DNA of 64,000 nt from Haloprofundus halobius (GCF_020097835.1 NZ_CP083668.1:85552-149551), one strand, 5' to 3'. Positions 8,118 through 15,889 are shown, numbered from the stretch's first letter. Translations and numbers: made by a program. Notes: generated by a model not told the origin, from the sequence alone.

Positions 8118-8689
8118 ACCGCGGACTGTAGATCAGCGCCGTCACCGGACTCAGTCGTGAGCGCTCGTTCGAGGAGCGCCACCCGACGACGGGCTGTTTG
8201 CCACGCAGAGAGGCGTTCCCAGACTTCCTCAATGGTTCGGTCAGTCTCGCTCGCATAGCGTGAAATCGAGATTTCGTCCGGTGATTTGACGTTGAATTCC
8301 CTCTCCAGCGTCTCTTCGCGCTTTGATTCCGTCTTCAGAAGGTCGAGAAGCTCTTCAGTGGCGTACTCCTGCCGGAGTTTCTGGACCCGTCGCCAGCTCA
8401 GGTACTCCTGGTTACGTTCGTAGGTGGCTGGTGATTCCGTGACCTGAGTCACGATCCCCATCCGTTCGAACCAGTCCAAGTACTCGCGTGCGGCATCGAC
8501 ACCGTGACCCGCGAGCTCGGCGACGTCGGTCGCCGTCGCTGGACTGTCGAGCGCGAGGACGGCGTCGAAGAAATCATCCCGCGTTCGGTCGCCACGCACC
8601 AAGTCCTCCAAGGGAGTCAACGCATCGAAGTCGGGTGCCTCAGCACGCTCGTCGGCGTCGACCTTCAGTTCGTCGCGCGGTTCGTCCAT
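8114..8689 (-). CDS. Winged-helix regulator, probable antitoxin partner (DUF7342-like)
   Basis: 191 residues. An N-terminal HTH (ATDVAELAGHGVDAAREYLDWFERMGIV, given in parts: ATDVAELAGHGV then AREYLDWFER) is followed by a long helical C-terminal half with many Glu/Arg pairs. The ATG at 8689 (MDEPRDEL) starts the homologous part; upstream codons are not credible. Stop and next start overlap (ATGA). It is likely to bind DNA and autoregulate the pair. Confidence 0.65.
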   Translation of the reverse strand: MDEPRDELKVDADERAEAPDFDALTPLEDLVRGDRTRDDFFDAVLALDSPATATDVAELAGHGVDAAREYLDWFERMGIVTQVTESPATYERNQEYLSWRRVQKLRQEYATEELLDLLKTESKREETLEREFNVKSPDEISISRYASETDRTIEEVWERLSAWQTARRRVALLERALTTESGDGADLQSAV

Positions 8690-8747
8690 ACTCGCTTTCT
8701 CGGTATGGAGCGGAATAAATCTTGGCTTCACGTAATAATCCGCTAAA

Positions 8748-9050
8748 TCACTCGACGCTGTCTCCTTGCGTATTCCGTTCATCACGGATTTTATCGTATG
8801 GCGTCGTGACATGCCTTCCTTCCTCGAAAAGAGTTAGTCGACCGGCTTCTTCGCTGAGCGTAATTGTCGTCACCACTTCGGGCCGAACCGACGTATCGGC
8901 CGCACTCATGTGGCGCGAACCCATCCAGTCTTCATACTCTACGGCGTGTTCACCCTGAGGTACCGTGTCGGGGGTAAAATCGAGGAACCGAACCATCTGC
9001 CTTTGGATCACTCCGTCGACGCTAATCACCACCGCACCGTCTCGCGACAT
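8748..9050 (-). CDS. Small haloarchaeal protein of unknown function
   Basis: 100 residues, soluble, no recognised motif. Its 3' third is duplicated, with a frameshift, at 6667. It is the first gene of a same-strand group with the HTH/TumE-like pair (58-bp gap) and lies next to the CRISPR mini-array. The start at 9050 (MSRDGAVVISVDG) is the only in-frame start with good composition. Function not assigned. Confidence 0.55.
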   Translation of the reverse strand: MSRDGAVVISVDGVIQRQMVRFLDFTPDTVPQGEHAVEYEDWMGSRHMSAADTSVRPEVVTTITLSEEAGRLTLFEEGRHVTTPYDKIRDERNTQGDSVE

Positions 9051-9110
9051 GGCGACTTCGCTTGCTGCGTCGTAGAAACTGTCGACGTCGTCGTTGTAGA
9101 GCCGACAAAG

Positions 9111-9270
9111 GCTTCAACCCCACAAGGGTTCGTCTGAATCTTTCGGACCGGACTCCCGCCGGTTGTCGGCAAGCTGCTTCAACCGCACTAGCGTTCGTCT
9201 GTAACGATTCGAGCGCGTGTGATATGAGCTTCGACATCACGCTTCAACCGCACTAGCGTTCGTCTGTAAC
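9111..9270 (-). CRISPR. CRISPR mini-array: three repeats, two 35-bp spacers
   Basis: 30-bp repeats at 9111-9140, 9176-9205 and 9241-9270 with spacers 9141-9175 and 9206-9240, both exactly 35 bp. Read on the minus strand the repeats begin GTTACAGACGAA and end GGTTGAAGC, the form of haloarchaeal type I-B repeats. The last two plus-strand copies are identical; the copy at 9111 differs at several positions and is probably the leader-distal, degenerate end. No cas gene is in the window, so use would depend on Cas proteins from elsewhere. Confidence 0.85.
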
Positions 9271-9640
9271 CATGGCCAATTTGCGGCCCTGAACGCTCCT
9301 GGGTGGCGATTTCACAAGGGTGTTTCCGTCGATCCTCAATAACTGGTTACCCCCTGGGGGTCGACGGAACCGTCCATACAGCACCAAAAATTCACGTCAA
9401 CGCTCGTTATCCACGGTAATGGTCGACCATCAGCCACGGTCGAAAACCACCCCCTTAATCACACTCGTTGTGATGAGCCTCAATCGCACAGCTACCCCAC
9501 CCTCGTTTCTTCTCCGTCTACTACTCCTATCTACGGAGAGGTTCCTCCGAGTACTGCGGCTCACAATACCGCAGACTACCGCGTTGGTGTCAGCGGACGA
9601 CGTCTCCCGATGTGACTAACCCGCCGTAATCACAGCCCCG
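9271..9640. other. Possible CRISPR leader side with inverted repeats; no gene
   Basis: No credible gene. It contains TTCCGTCGA (9324-9332) with TCGACGGAA (9361-9369) enclosing the palindrome CCCCCTGGGGG (9350-9360). As it adjoins the most conserved CRISPR repeat on the upstream side of the minus strand, it may be the array leader. Confidence 0.4.
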
Positions 9641-10279
9641 TTAGCGCCACCTCATCACAACGTCCGTGATACCACCAGTTGACGACGTACCCGCGAGTTC
9701 AGTCACCGCACGCTCTGTGAACACAGCACGCTTGGTGCCATGACGTTTGACCACCTGGACGTCTTCTTTCCCGAGTCGGTCGAGAAAGTCCATGACGCGA
9801 CTCACGGTTTGGGTGTGGGGTGTCCTGTCTTCTTTGGCTTTCAGGACTTTTCGAATCGTACTGGAGTCGATGGCGTAGCCGGCGGGGACTTTCTTCGCGT
9901 ACTCACGGATGTCTTTGGCGATGAAGCGAGCGCGCTTTTGGTTGGCTGTGAGTTTCGAGACAGCCTTTGAGGGGAGGCTGATGAGTTGCTGCAGCGGCGA
10001 CCTTGTCGTATTTGTCTCATCCGAGTCTGCGCCCTGAGAATCTTCGAGGGCGTGGACGCGCTGTTGGAGGTGTTTTCGGTGGTCCCTCGATACAGTGAGT
10101 TTCTCCTCGTACTCATCCAAGCGCTTGCGTTGCTCGCGAAGTTGGTCACGCTGGGAGGCAATTGTCTCAGCTTGTGCGTCGACTGTCTCTTCGAGATCTG
10201 ATTTTTCGTCTTCGAGGGCGTCAACGCGGTCTTCGAGATCATCGAGGCGCGACTTGAGGTCTTCGACGGAGTCAGTCAT
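9641..10279 (-). CDS. Coiled-coil plus winged-helix plasmid protein
   Basis: 212 residues. Residues 1-80 are an almost uninterrupted coiled coil (heptads rich in Leu, Glu, Arg), followed by a linker and a C-terminal winged-helix-like domain (residues about 110-200, with SSTIRKVLKAKED and SRVMDFLDRLGKEDV). Proteins of this build on haloarchaeal plasmids are usually small DNA-binding factors; a partition or replication role is possible but not shown. A strong branched inverted repeat lies 90-155 bp upstream of its start. Confidence 0.65.
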   Translation of the reverse strand: MTDSVEDLKSRLDDLEDRVDALEDEKSDLEETVDAQAETIASQRDQLREQRKRLDEYEEKLTVSRDHRKHLQQRVHALEDSQGADSDETNTTRSPLQQLISLPSKAVSKLTANQKRARFIAKDIREYAKKVPAGYAIDSSTIRKVLKAKEDRTPHTQTVSRVMDFLDRLGKEDVQVVKRHGTKRAVFTERAVTELAGTSSTGGITDVVMRWR

Positions 10280-10365
10280 TCTGAGACCTCGAGCGTGAGG
10301 GGTGGCTGTGCGACGAGAGCTTTTTGCGTTGGGGGTGTGTTCGATGACATGCGGTATTCCTCAAA

Positions 10366-10434
10366 CGACCGCACCGGATCCGTGCTACAACACGGGTCCT
10401 TTCTGAGAGGACCAGATGATCCGATGAGCGGTCG
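10366..10434 (-). promoter_or_regulatory. Branched inverted-repeat (three-way junction) upstream of coiled-coil gene
   Basis: Outer stem CGACCGC/GCGGTCG (10366-10372 with 10428-10434) encloses a GGATC/GATCC stem and two hairpins: GGTCCT with AGGACC, and CGTG with CACG. The order is best read on the minus strand, in the direction of the gene at 9641-10279. The topology is like that of 11172-11242 although the sequence differs. It may be an RNA leader or a DNA cruciform. Confidence 0.5.
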
Positions 10435-10560
10435 CTATCCCGAACAAGGAATGCATGGAGAATAAATCTTAGCCTATTCGGTCTATATATTGGACTTTAT
10501 AGTGTTAGTCTGCTGAGTAATCGACGGAACCATACCACTCGTTGTGGATACTCGCGACGA

Positions 10561-10812
10561 ATGAAGCCGAGTGAATATACCGTCTTAGACTTTCTCGGCA
10601 GAACCCGACTTTCGCTGCCTCCCTCCGTCTTACACTACAATATGGTGAAGTCAGGTCACGAAATCGGGTATTCCACAGTCAAAGCAAACCTTGCGTCTCT
10701 TTCAGAGCATAATCTAGTCACAAAGGAGAAAGAAGAGGAGGGATACTACGCGATTACTGACCGCGGAATAGCGTACTTAGAGGGCGAGCTCGACCCTGAC
10801 GAAATCGATTGA
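10561..10812 (+). CDS. Small winged-helix regulator (PhiH1 repressor type)
   Basis: 83 residues forming one winged helix: helices around LDFLGRTRLSLPPSVLHYN and YSTVKANLASLSEHNLVTK, then a wing with YYAITDRGIAYLEGELD. This is the form of haloarchaeal phage PhiH1-like repressors. ATG 10561. It is convergent with another small winged-helix gene 2 bp after its stop. DNA binding is very likely; the target is unknown. Confidence 0.75.
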   Translation: MKPSEYTVLDFLGRTRLSLPPSVLHYNMVKSGHEIGYSTVKANLASLSEHNLVTKEKEEEGYYAITDRGIAYLEGELDPDEID

Positions 10813-10814
10813 AT

Positions 10815-11069
10815 TTATTGCTCTCGTGGGTCTTCGACAAATCGATAGAGGCCTCGAACTGACTGGCCTTCTACCTGTACTTGCTCAACCCATCCGGCGG
10901 CGATGAGACTCTTCAGCGCATCGTTCACACGCTGTTTCTTCAGGCCGGTCTCTAATCGGATTCGCATCGGATTTGCATAGCCCCACGGCTCGTTTTCTTC
11001 ACGGTTGAGTTTGAAGACCGACAGCACATCCTCCTGATTTTCAGTCGGTGTGAATTCTCGATTGACCAT
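10815..11069 (-). CDS. Small winged-helix protein
   Basis: 84 residues with a single winged helix (VLSVFKLNREENEPWGYANP, then LKKQRVNDALKSLIAAGW and a short wing VRGLYRFVEDP). The W-G-Y-A-N-P segment is typical of short haloarchaeal plasmid regulators. ATG 11069. A 7-bp palindrome (11129-11145) lies 60 bp upstream and may be its operator. Confidence 0.7.
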   Translation of the reverse strand: MVNREFTPTENQEDVLSVFKLNREENEPWGYANPMRIRLETGLKKQRVNDALKSLIAAGWVEQVQVEGQSVRGLYRFVEDPREQ

Positions 11070-11128
11070 TAAGTACTGAAACGCTCGTATGGCTGGTTGA
11101 TAAAGTGTTACTCTTGGAGTGCTTCAGT

Positions 11129-11145
11129 CCGTTACTTAGTAACGG
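11129..11145. promoter_or_regulatory. Palindrome CCGTTAC-N3-GTAACGG, possible operator
   Basis: A perfect 7-bp inverted repeat with a 3-bp centre in the intergenic region between the divergent genes at 11069 and 11257. Position suits a repressor site for one of the small winged-helix proteins. Confidence 0.4.
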
Positions 11146-11171
11146 TTAAGTTGGTGTAGACTGTAGTTGTA

Positions 11172-11242
11172 ATTGAGAAGCACTGGGTTCGCCTTTCTGT
11201 AGAAAGGCCGCGTGCGCCAACACGCGACCGGGGCTTCTCAAT
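11172..11242 (+). promoter_or_regulatory. Cloverleaf-like three-way junction leader
   Basis: Outer stem ATTGAGAAGC/GCTTCTCAAT (11172-11181 with 11233-11242) is a perfect 10 bp. It encloses GCCTTTCT/AGAAAGGC (11191-11198 with 11201-11208) and CGCGTG/CACGCG (11209-11214 with 11221-11226). It ends 14 bp before the ATG at 11257. It may be a structured mRNA leader or a plasmid cruciform; it is not a tRNA, because T-loop and anticodon features are missing. Confidence 0.6.
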
Positions 11243-11256
11243 GGGCTAGGAAGCCA

Positions 11257-11559
11257 ATGTCAACTAGGAAACCCGCGACACAAGAGCCTACCGTATCGCT
11301 CATCGACCACTTCACGCGAGCGCTCGCGCGCTCATTCGCCCTCGGTGTCGACGAAGAGGGCTACACGCATCACTACTACCAGCCTGCCGACGCCGTCGTC
11401 CACAACGGTCGCGAGCTCGACCACTACCAACCACTCAACGGTCGCCCACTCACCCACTGGCAGAAATACGTCGCCCAGAAACGCGGTTGGGAGTCGATGG
11501 GTCAGCTCGCACACGTTGGACTCAGAGTCGACGCACAGCAGAAGGAGACCCAAGCGTGA
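11257..11559 (+). CDS. Haloarchaeal plasmid protein, first gene of a duplicated pair (copy 1)
   Basis: 100 residues, soluble, His/Tyr-rich (GYTHHYYQPADAVVHNGRELDHYQP) and ending GLRVDAQQKETQA. Family not recognised. ATG 11257 is chosen because upstream codons fall in the structured leader. Stop TGA overlaps the GTG start of the next ORF. A truncated second copy of the same pair lies at 12408-12778. Confidence 0.65.
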   Translation: MSTRKPATQEPTVSLIDHFTRALARSFALGVDEEGYTHHYYQPADAVVHNGRELDHYQPLNGRPLTHWQKYVAQKRGWESMGQLAHVGLRVDAQQKETQA

Positions 11560-11760
11560 GCGCACGCGAAGAACTCCGTATGCATCTCTCAAGCCTTATC
11601 GCGAACGAAGAACCCAGATGTCCAAGCACACCTGCACGCACCGCTGGAGTCGTGTGAGGACCTCTCGTCGACTTCTCTGGTAGAGTGTCCTGTCTGTCAG
11701 AAGGTAGGGTTGCCCGAGCGAATCAGGGTCCATGACTGTCGGGGAGATTACGTGGATTGA
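11556..11760 (+). pseudogene. Frameshifted copy of the small zinc-finger gene at 12581
   Basis: Begins MSAREELRMHL as in the intact copy, then one extra base near 11612 moves the rest (QAHLHAPLES, LVECPVCQKVGLPERIRVHDC) into another frame. The intact copy at 12581 shows the expected reading. Confidence 0.7.
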
Positions 11761-11802
11761 GCCCAAGTGGATTGCTGTAGAGAAGCAATCAGTTTGAATT
11801 GC

Positions 11803-12192
11803 TCAGAGCAATTCTTCTGGCGCAACACCGCCGTGATCGAGCATCTCTCCATCGAAGGTGGTCAATGTCGCATCCAAGTCGTCGGCTAATGCAAGAAGTA
11901 CACAGTCTAGTGTATAGAGGAGATTATCTTCCTGTAATTCATAGGCACTAATCTGGTCGCTGATTTCGGGAGCGTAGATATCTACGTTACCATAGATGTC
12001 TGACAATACTGCTTCGACCCGCTCTTGCTCAACGCGCTTCTTTTTTGTCATAACAGACCGAATCTCCATGAGATTCAAAATCGACGTGCAGAACTCGTGG
12101 TCCTCGTTGAGTAACTGTGTCGCAATTTCACCACGATCTGGTTCATCAGTTAAACTTGCAATGAAAACGTTCGTATCGACGAAAACCTTCAT
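11803..12192 (-). CDS. vapC: VapC-like PIN-domain toxin
   Basis: 129 residues covering a whole PIN domain: first acidic residue D6 in VFVDTNVF, E43 in NLMEIRSV, and the C-terminal acidic patch in LDCVLLALADDLDATLTTFD. PIN toxins cleave RNA, usually tRNA or rRNA. Its ATG overlaps the stop of a 50-residue upstream gene by 4 bp, so the two form a VapBC-type module in the cytoplasm. Confidence 0.85.
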   Translation of the reverse strand: MKVFVDTNVFIASLTDEPDRGEIATQLLNEDHEFCTSILNLMEIRSVMTKKKRVEQERVEAVLSDIYGNVDIYAPEISDQISAYELQEDNLLYTLDCVLLALADDLDATLTTFDGEMLDHGGVAPEELL

Positions 12193-12341
12193 TCCCGTCT
12201 TCGTTCGCTACGCACCGCTTCGACAGAATCAACGTCGACGTCTGCTAGTCGGCCTGAGAGTAAATCACCGAGCGGTAGTTGAGAGTCATCATTCTCAGAC
12301 GACTCATTTACCCAATTCGGTGGTGTTGCATAACTACCCAT
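12189..12341 (-). CDS. Probable VapB-type antitoxin of the PIN toxin
   Basis: 50 residues, acidic (VNESSENDDS) with a basic C-terminal tail (RSERRRE). ATG 12341, stop overlapping the toxin start (ATGA). No standard HTH or AbrB fold is evident, but size, charge and coupling are those of antitoxins. A function in blocking the toxin is inferred from position. Confidence 0.6.
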   Translation of the reverse strand: MGSYATPPNWVNESSENDDSQLPLGDLLSGRLADVDVDSVEAVRSERRRE

Positions 12342-12407
12342 GACCAAGCCTTGCAGACGTGTCTGTAAATCGTTTTCTCTCCCTCAGAATCAGTGGCTGA
12401 GATATAG

Positions 12408-12584
12408 AGCAGAGGTGCTGCTGCCCACCGTGGCCGTAACTTCGATTACTTTTAACCACTCAACGGACGGCCACTCAGCCATTGGCAAAAATACGTCGCC
12501 CAGAAACGCGACTGGGAATTCATGGGTCAACTCGCCCACACTGGACTCAAGATCGATGCTCAACAGAAAGAGGCCCAGGCGTGA
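12408..12584 (+). pseudogene. Truncated copy 2 of the protein at 11257
   Basis: Only the last 43 codons (PLNGRPLSHWQKYVAQKRDW to DAQQKEAQA) remain clearly readable. A stop (TAA 12453-12455) replaces the DHYQ part and upstream similarity is weak. The stop overlaps the next gene's GTG as in copy 1. Confidence 0.65.
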
Positions 12585-12778
12585 GCGCCCGTGAAGAACT
12601 CCGCATGCATCTCCCACAAGCGTTGTCTCGGACGGAGAACCCCGATGTGCAAACGCACTTGCACGCGGCACTGGAGTCGTATGAGGAACCCCCCTCAACG
12701 CCTCTAGTAGAGTGTCCGGTATGTCGGAAGATTGGGTTGCCCGAGCGAATCAGAATGCACGATTGTCGGGGGAGATAG
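12581..12778 (+). CDS. Small zinc-finger protein, second gene of the duplicated pair
   Basis: 65 residues. The C terminus carries CPVCRKIGLPERIRMHDC, a CxxC and HxC arrangement expected to bind one zinc ion. The N-terminal part is helical. GTG start 12581 overlaps the preceding stop. Copy 1 at 11556 is frameshifted, so this is the only intact one. Role unknown. Confidence 0.65.
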   Translation: MSAREELRMHLPQALSRTENPDVQTHLHAALESYEEPPSTPLVECPVCRKIGLPERIRMHDCRGR

Positions 12779-12806
12779 CTACTAAATTCGGCTAAACCAC
12801 CGACGC

Positions 12807-12947
12807 TTACTCGTGTTCGGGGGCGTCGTATACGCCACGATGTTCGTCGCGGCCGGCTTTTGCAACACGGAGGACGAGCTCACGTCGAATATCGTTCATC
12901 ACTTCATCAAGCGGTGATTGCTCGCTTATGTCTTCTTTTGTTGCCAT
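12807..12947 (-). CDS. Short acidic protein, unknown function
   Basis: 46 residues (begins MATKEDISEQSPLDEVMNDI), ATG 12947, TAA at 12807. Codon use is haloarchaeal and the reading frame is clean. The N-terminal amphipathic helix followed by RRELVLRVAKAGRDEH resembles small regulatory or antitoxin proteins. No family recognised. Confidence 0.5.
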   Translation of the reverse strand: MATKEDISEQSPLDEVMNDIRRELVLRVAKAGRDEHRGVYDAPEHE

Positions 12948-13055
12948 ACGAGATCGTTCTCCTGTCTCTCGTATTCTGAGCCCTGGTCACTCCCTATACG
13001 CTGCTCCGAAGCACAGCAACTACTAGTCCTGAAAGGATAATACAGAAGTAATTGT

Positions 13056-13241
13056 ATGGCTACGTTCGAGGTATTTCGGGATAAGGCAGGTGAATGGCGG
13101 TGGCGTCTTGTCGCCACTAACGGGAACATAATTGCAGATAGCGGGGAAGGCTATCAATCAAAGCAAGGTGTCAAAAGAGGAATAGAGAGTGTAAAAAGAA
13201 GTGTCCCTATAGCAGAAGCTGAGTTCTTGAACGAGTCTTGA
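13056..13241 (+). CDS. DUF1508 (HVO_2922/YegP-like) protein
   Basis: 61 residues with the full single repeat of the family: FEVFRDKAGEWRWRLVATNG, then GEGYQSKQGVKRGIESVK. Haloarchaeal members form small dimers; the role is not established. ATG 13056 stands 34 bp after a short palindromic AT-rich stretch. The gene is single and convergent with the membrane protein gene at 13265. Confidence 0.88.
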   Translation: MATFEVFRDKAGEWRWRLVATNGNIIADSGEGYQSKQGVKRGIESVKRSVPIAEAEFLNES

Positions 13242-13264
13242 CAATACGCCACAGTCTGAGTAAC

Positions 13265-13681
13265 TCATGGCGTCCAACTCGTTAAACGACCACAAAGGTG
13301 TGTGAGAGTCCCAATTGCAAGGAGGCCCGCGGCAAAGGCGAGGAATATGAGCCACGTTGGCGAGTCAGTACTTGGGGGTAAGACGAGGTGAAACCCGATT
13401 AAATATACGAAGAGTCCACCAACTGGACCTAACGAGAGGAGAACTGCCGTTGTGATGTCTTGACCGTTTATTGATGCGTAGAAGGCACTTATCCCGACAA
13501 CGAGTAGTACACCACCCATCACATACGCAGGTACTTCTCCAAGCGACCGACTCGCTGTTTCATACACGAGCCGTTCAGTCCCGAACGTTACCAGTGTGAC
13601 AGCCCCCAAAATTGTAGAGAGCCTACGATAGCCAATTCGAGGGGGCTTACCTGCCTTATGGAGGTTATTCAGGGCGCTCAT
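13265..13681 (-). CDS. Four-helix membrane protein of unknown function
   Basis: 138 residues with about four hydrophobic segments (ILGAVTLVTFG, AYVMGGVLLVVGISAFYA, AVLLSLGPVGGLFVYLIGF, WLIFLAFAAGLLAIGTL). Positive residues near the N terminus suggest a cytoplasmic start. No family recognised. ATG 13681. Confidence 0.65.
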   Translation of the reverse strand: MSALNNLHKAGKPPRIGYRRLSTILGAVTLVTFGTERLVYETASRSLGEVPAYVMGGVLLVVGISAFYASINGQDITTAVLLSLGPVGGLFVYLIGFHLVLPPSTDSPTWLIFLAFAAGLLAIGTLTHLCGRLTSWTP

Positions 13682-14056
13682 ATACCAAAACCACTATTCA
13701 GGTGACAATATCTCTTCGGGTCATCCAGACTGAACCCTCAAGATCACCCGTTTGGTCGAATTAGTGAACATCAACCTATTGTTAATTGATGTGCAGTCGC
13801 CAAGCGGCGCAATCTTGGGTTACGTTTCAGAATCACCTGGATTGAGGCGCTAAACAATACTCTCCAATGTTCGATGATGGCTCCCTACCCCCTTACACGT
13901 GAGTGTGTGGCCGTTTCAAGGCTTCAGAAGCCAATATTATAGAATAGGCGCTAAAACAAGGATTCTTGCTTCTCAGCGACTCTGAAGCCCAAACTCAGCC
14001 AGAAGACCAACATCTTGTGAATTAACAACATAGATTCTGTGTATTCTCCTGAATTA
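13682..14056. other. Promoter region of the exchanger; no gene
   Basis: No coding region. Contains an inverted repeat ACATCAA (13768-13774) / TTGATGT (13786-13792) and two GGCGCTAAA words (about 13848 and 13948) like those at IS-end repeats. Confidence 0.4.
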
Positions 14057-15388
14057 ATGCTGTCTCGATTACGTCATCCGCTCGCTGCTGTTAGCGTTGC
14101 ACTGCTCCTCACTGTCCCCTGGATTGGATTCTTCATCACATACGGTGGATATGGAACCGTCCATCCAGGCGAGAACATCACACCAATTACGGCAGTCTTG
14201 GTCGCTGGGCTTGCAATTCTCGGGGCAGCATTTCTCCTTGCATGGGCAGCAGAAACAGCTGAGAAAGACGTCCCGCAAGCGTTTGCGATTGCGGTCCTTG
14301 CAGTGCTAGCGGTCGCGCCGGAATACGCTGTCGACGCACTCTACGCGTGGGAGGCAGGCACTGGGTCCACTCAGGCTGCCAATCTCGCAGTGGCTAACAT
14401 GACGGGCGCAAACCGGATCCTTATCGGCCTTGGGTGGTCCGGCATTGCCCTGTTTACGATTTACCGTGCAAAGCGCACTGCAGACCCAGCAGTTGAGCAA
14501 CGTTCCGGATTTCTTGCAGATGCGGTCACACTCGACCGCGGGATTTCCACCGAGATTACATTCTTACTTGTGGCTACCGTGTTTGCGTTTTTCGTCCCAT
14601 TCAATGGCGGTATTGGACCGATTGACACGGTCTTGCTCGTCGGACTCTTCCTCCTGTATCTCCTCGTCGTCATCCGTGGTGATGTCGATGAATCAGAGGA
14701 ACACGTTGGCGTTCCCGCTTACTTCCAACAATACCCGAAGGCCCAGCGAATAGCAGTTATCCTCTTCGGATTCGCGTTCTCAGGTGCGATAATATTCACT
14801 GCGGTTCACCCCTTTGCCGAGGGACTCGAACAACTAGGACTCCAGTACGGTATCCCCGAGTTCTTCATGATTCAGTGGCTCGCACCACTCGCCAGTGAGA
14901 GCCCCGAACTCATTGTCGTTGCCTATCTTGTGAATAAATCTCGGTCGACGGCGGGATTCAACGCGCTCATCTCCTCGAAATTGAACCAGTGGACGTTGCT
15001 CATCGGAACACTTGCGGTGGTATATTCGATCTCAGCAGGGGCTATTGGAACGCTTCCGTTCGATTCGAAGCAAGCAGCCGAAATCTGGATTACCGCAGCG
15101 CAGAGCTTCTTCGCAATTGCGATTCTCACGAACTTCGAGATTAGTACTCGTGAGGCAATCGCCCTGCTCGTCCTATTTGCTACACAGGTCCTCGCGGAAT
15201 TCTATGTAATTCAGACCGTAACTGAACCGGCCGCAACAAACGTGAGCATGCTCATACTCTACATCTACACAGCAGTTTATGTCGCACTTGGCGTCGGACT
15301 GTTCCTGAGACGACGTGAAAGCGTCCAAGGGCTCATCAAGCGTACCGTCTCGAATACGCGCTCAGCAATAGGGGCTAGTTCGAAGTAG
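14057..15388 (+). CDS. Sodium/calcium exchanger family cation antiporter
   Basis: 443 residues with about eleven membrane helices. The two alpha-repeat signatures are present: APEYAVDALYAWEAG in the first half and SESPELIVVAYLVNKSR in the second, each with the acidic ion-binding residue. The family exchanges Ca2+ (or similar) against Na+ or H+ at the cell membrane. ATG 14057 is preferred; a GTG 18 bp upstream is possible. A 256-bp fragment of a close relative lies at 29497. Confidence 0.85.
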   Translation: MLSRLRHPLAAVSVALLLTVPWIGFFITYGGYGTVHPGENITPITAVLVAGLAILGAAFLLAWAAETAEKDVPQAFAIAVLAVLAVAPEYAVDALYAWEAGTGSTQAANLAVANMTGANRILIGLGWSGIALFTIYRAKRTADPAVEQRSGFLADAVTLDRGISTEITFLLVATVFAFFVPFNGGIGPIDTVLLVGLFLLYLLVVIRGDVDESEEHVGVPAYFQQYPKAQRIAVILFGFAFSGAIIFTAVHPFAEGLEQLGLQYGIPEFFMIQWLAPLASESPELIVVAYLVNKSRSTAGFNALISSKLNQWTLLIGTLAVVYSISAGAIGTLPFDSKQAAEIWITAAQSFFAIAILTNFEISTREAIALLVLFATQVLAEFYVIQTVTEPAATNVSMLILYIYTAVYVALGVGLFLRRRESVQGLIKRTVSNTRSAIGASSK

Positions 15389-15484
15389 GGACTGCTCTAG
15401 TGAATCAGGCAGAAACATAGATGGGACGAGTCCAATCAATAAACTGGTAATTATAACCAACAATCAGATGGTCTTAGAATCGAA

Positions 15485-15746
15485 TTAGTTGGAGGAATCG
15501 TTTTCCGTCACTCGGCATCCCTTCGTAGGGGCCCCTGTGTGCGTTTTCGGCATCACTATCTGGTACGTGCGAATTCCTCCGCTCACAAGGGGGTAACTGA
15601 AAACCCAAAACAGTGTGCTATCGACACCCCGTAGAAGGACGATGCTGAGGACAGCTACAACGATGATGGCTACGAGAGGGTCGCCGAGTATGCCCGCCGC
15701 CTGAATGAACTTCGAGTTTGCGCCCTCCCACTGAATAACACCATAC
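15485..15746 (-). pseudogene. 3' fragment of a membrane protein gene
   Basis: An open frame of about 85 codons without a start: YGVIQWEGANSKFIQAAG, ILGDPLVAIIVVAVLSIVL, ending VTENDSSN. It contains one clear membrane helix and resembles the end of a transporter, family unknown. A 46-bp mini-element adjoins its 5' side. Removing that element leaves the frame open further upstream but not to a convincing start. Confidence 0.4.
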
Positions 15747-15792
15747 GTCAGCCACCCACGACTTCAGTCGTGGGCTTCCTCCTTGCATCTCT
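15747..15792 (-). mobile_element. 46-bp minimal IS1341-type element (copy A)
   Basis: Read on the minus strand it begins AGAGATGCAAGGAGGAAGCC directly after the target CTCAC, continues through the palindrome CCCACGACTGAAGTCGTGGG and ends GGCTGAC. It is exactly 46 bp, the same length as copy B at 48610, and consists of left tip, one palindrome and right tip. Confidence 0.75.
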
Positions 15793-15889
15793 GTGAGAGA
15801 CTCTCTTAGACGATGGAGCCGTCTTCGTTCGAACCCCCGACAATGGCTGGTGGTACTGTAATATAGGGGTAGACGTAAGATATCAAGTG

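Noticed and set aside
9320..9619. 99-codon ORF beside the CRISPR repeats
   Set aside because: Low-complexity Thr/Pro/Leu sequence with no motif; the region is better explained as leader-side intergenic DNA.
11172..11242. tRNA gene
   Set aside because: Two arms inside a 10-bp outer stem, but no anticodon arm, T-loop GTTC in place or CCA-side discriminator arrangement.
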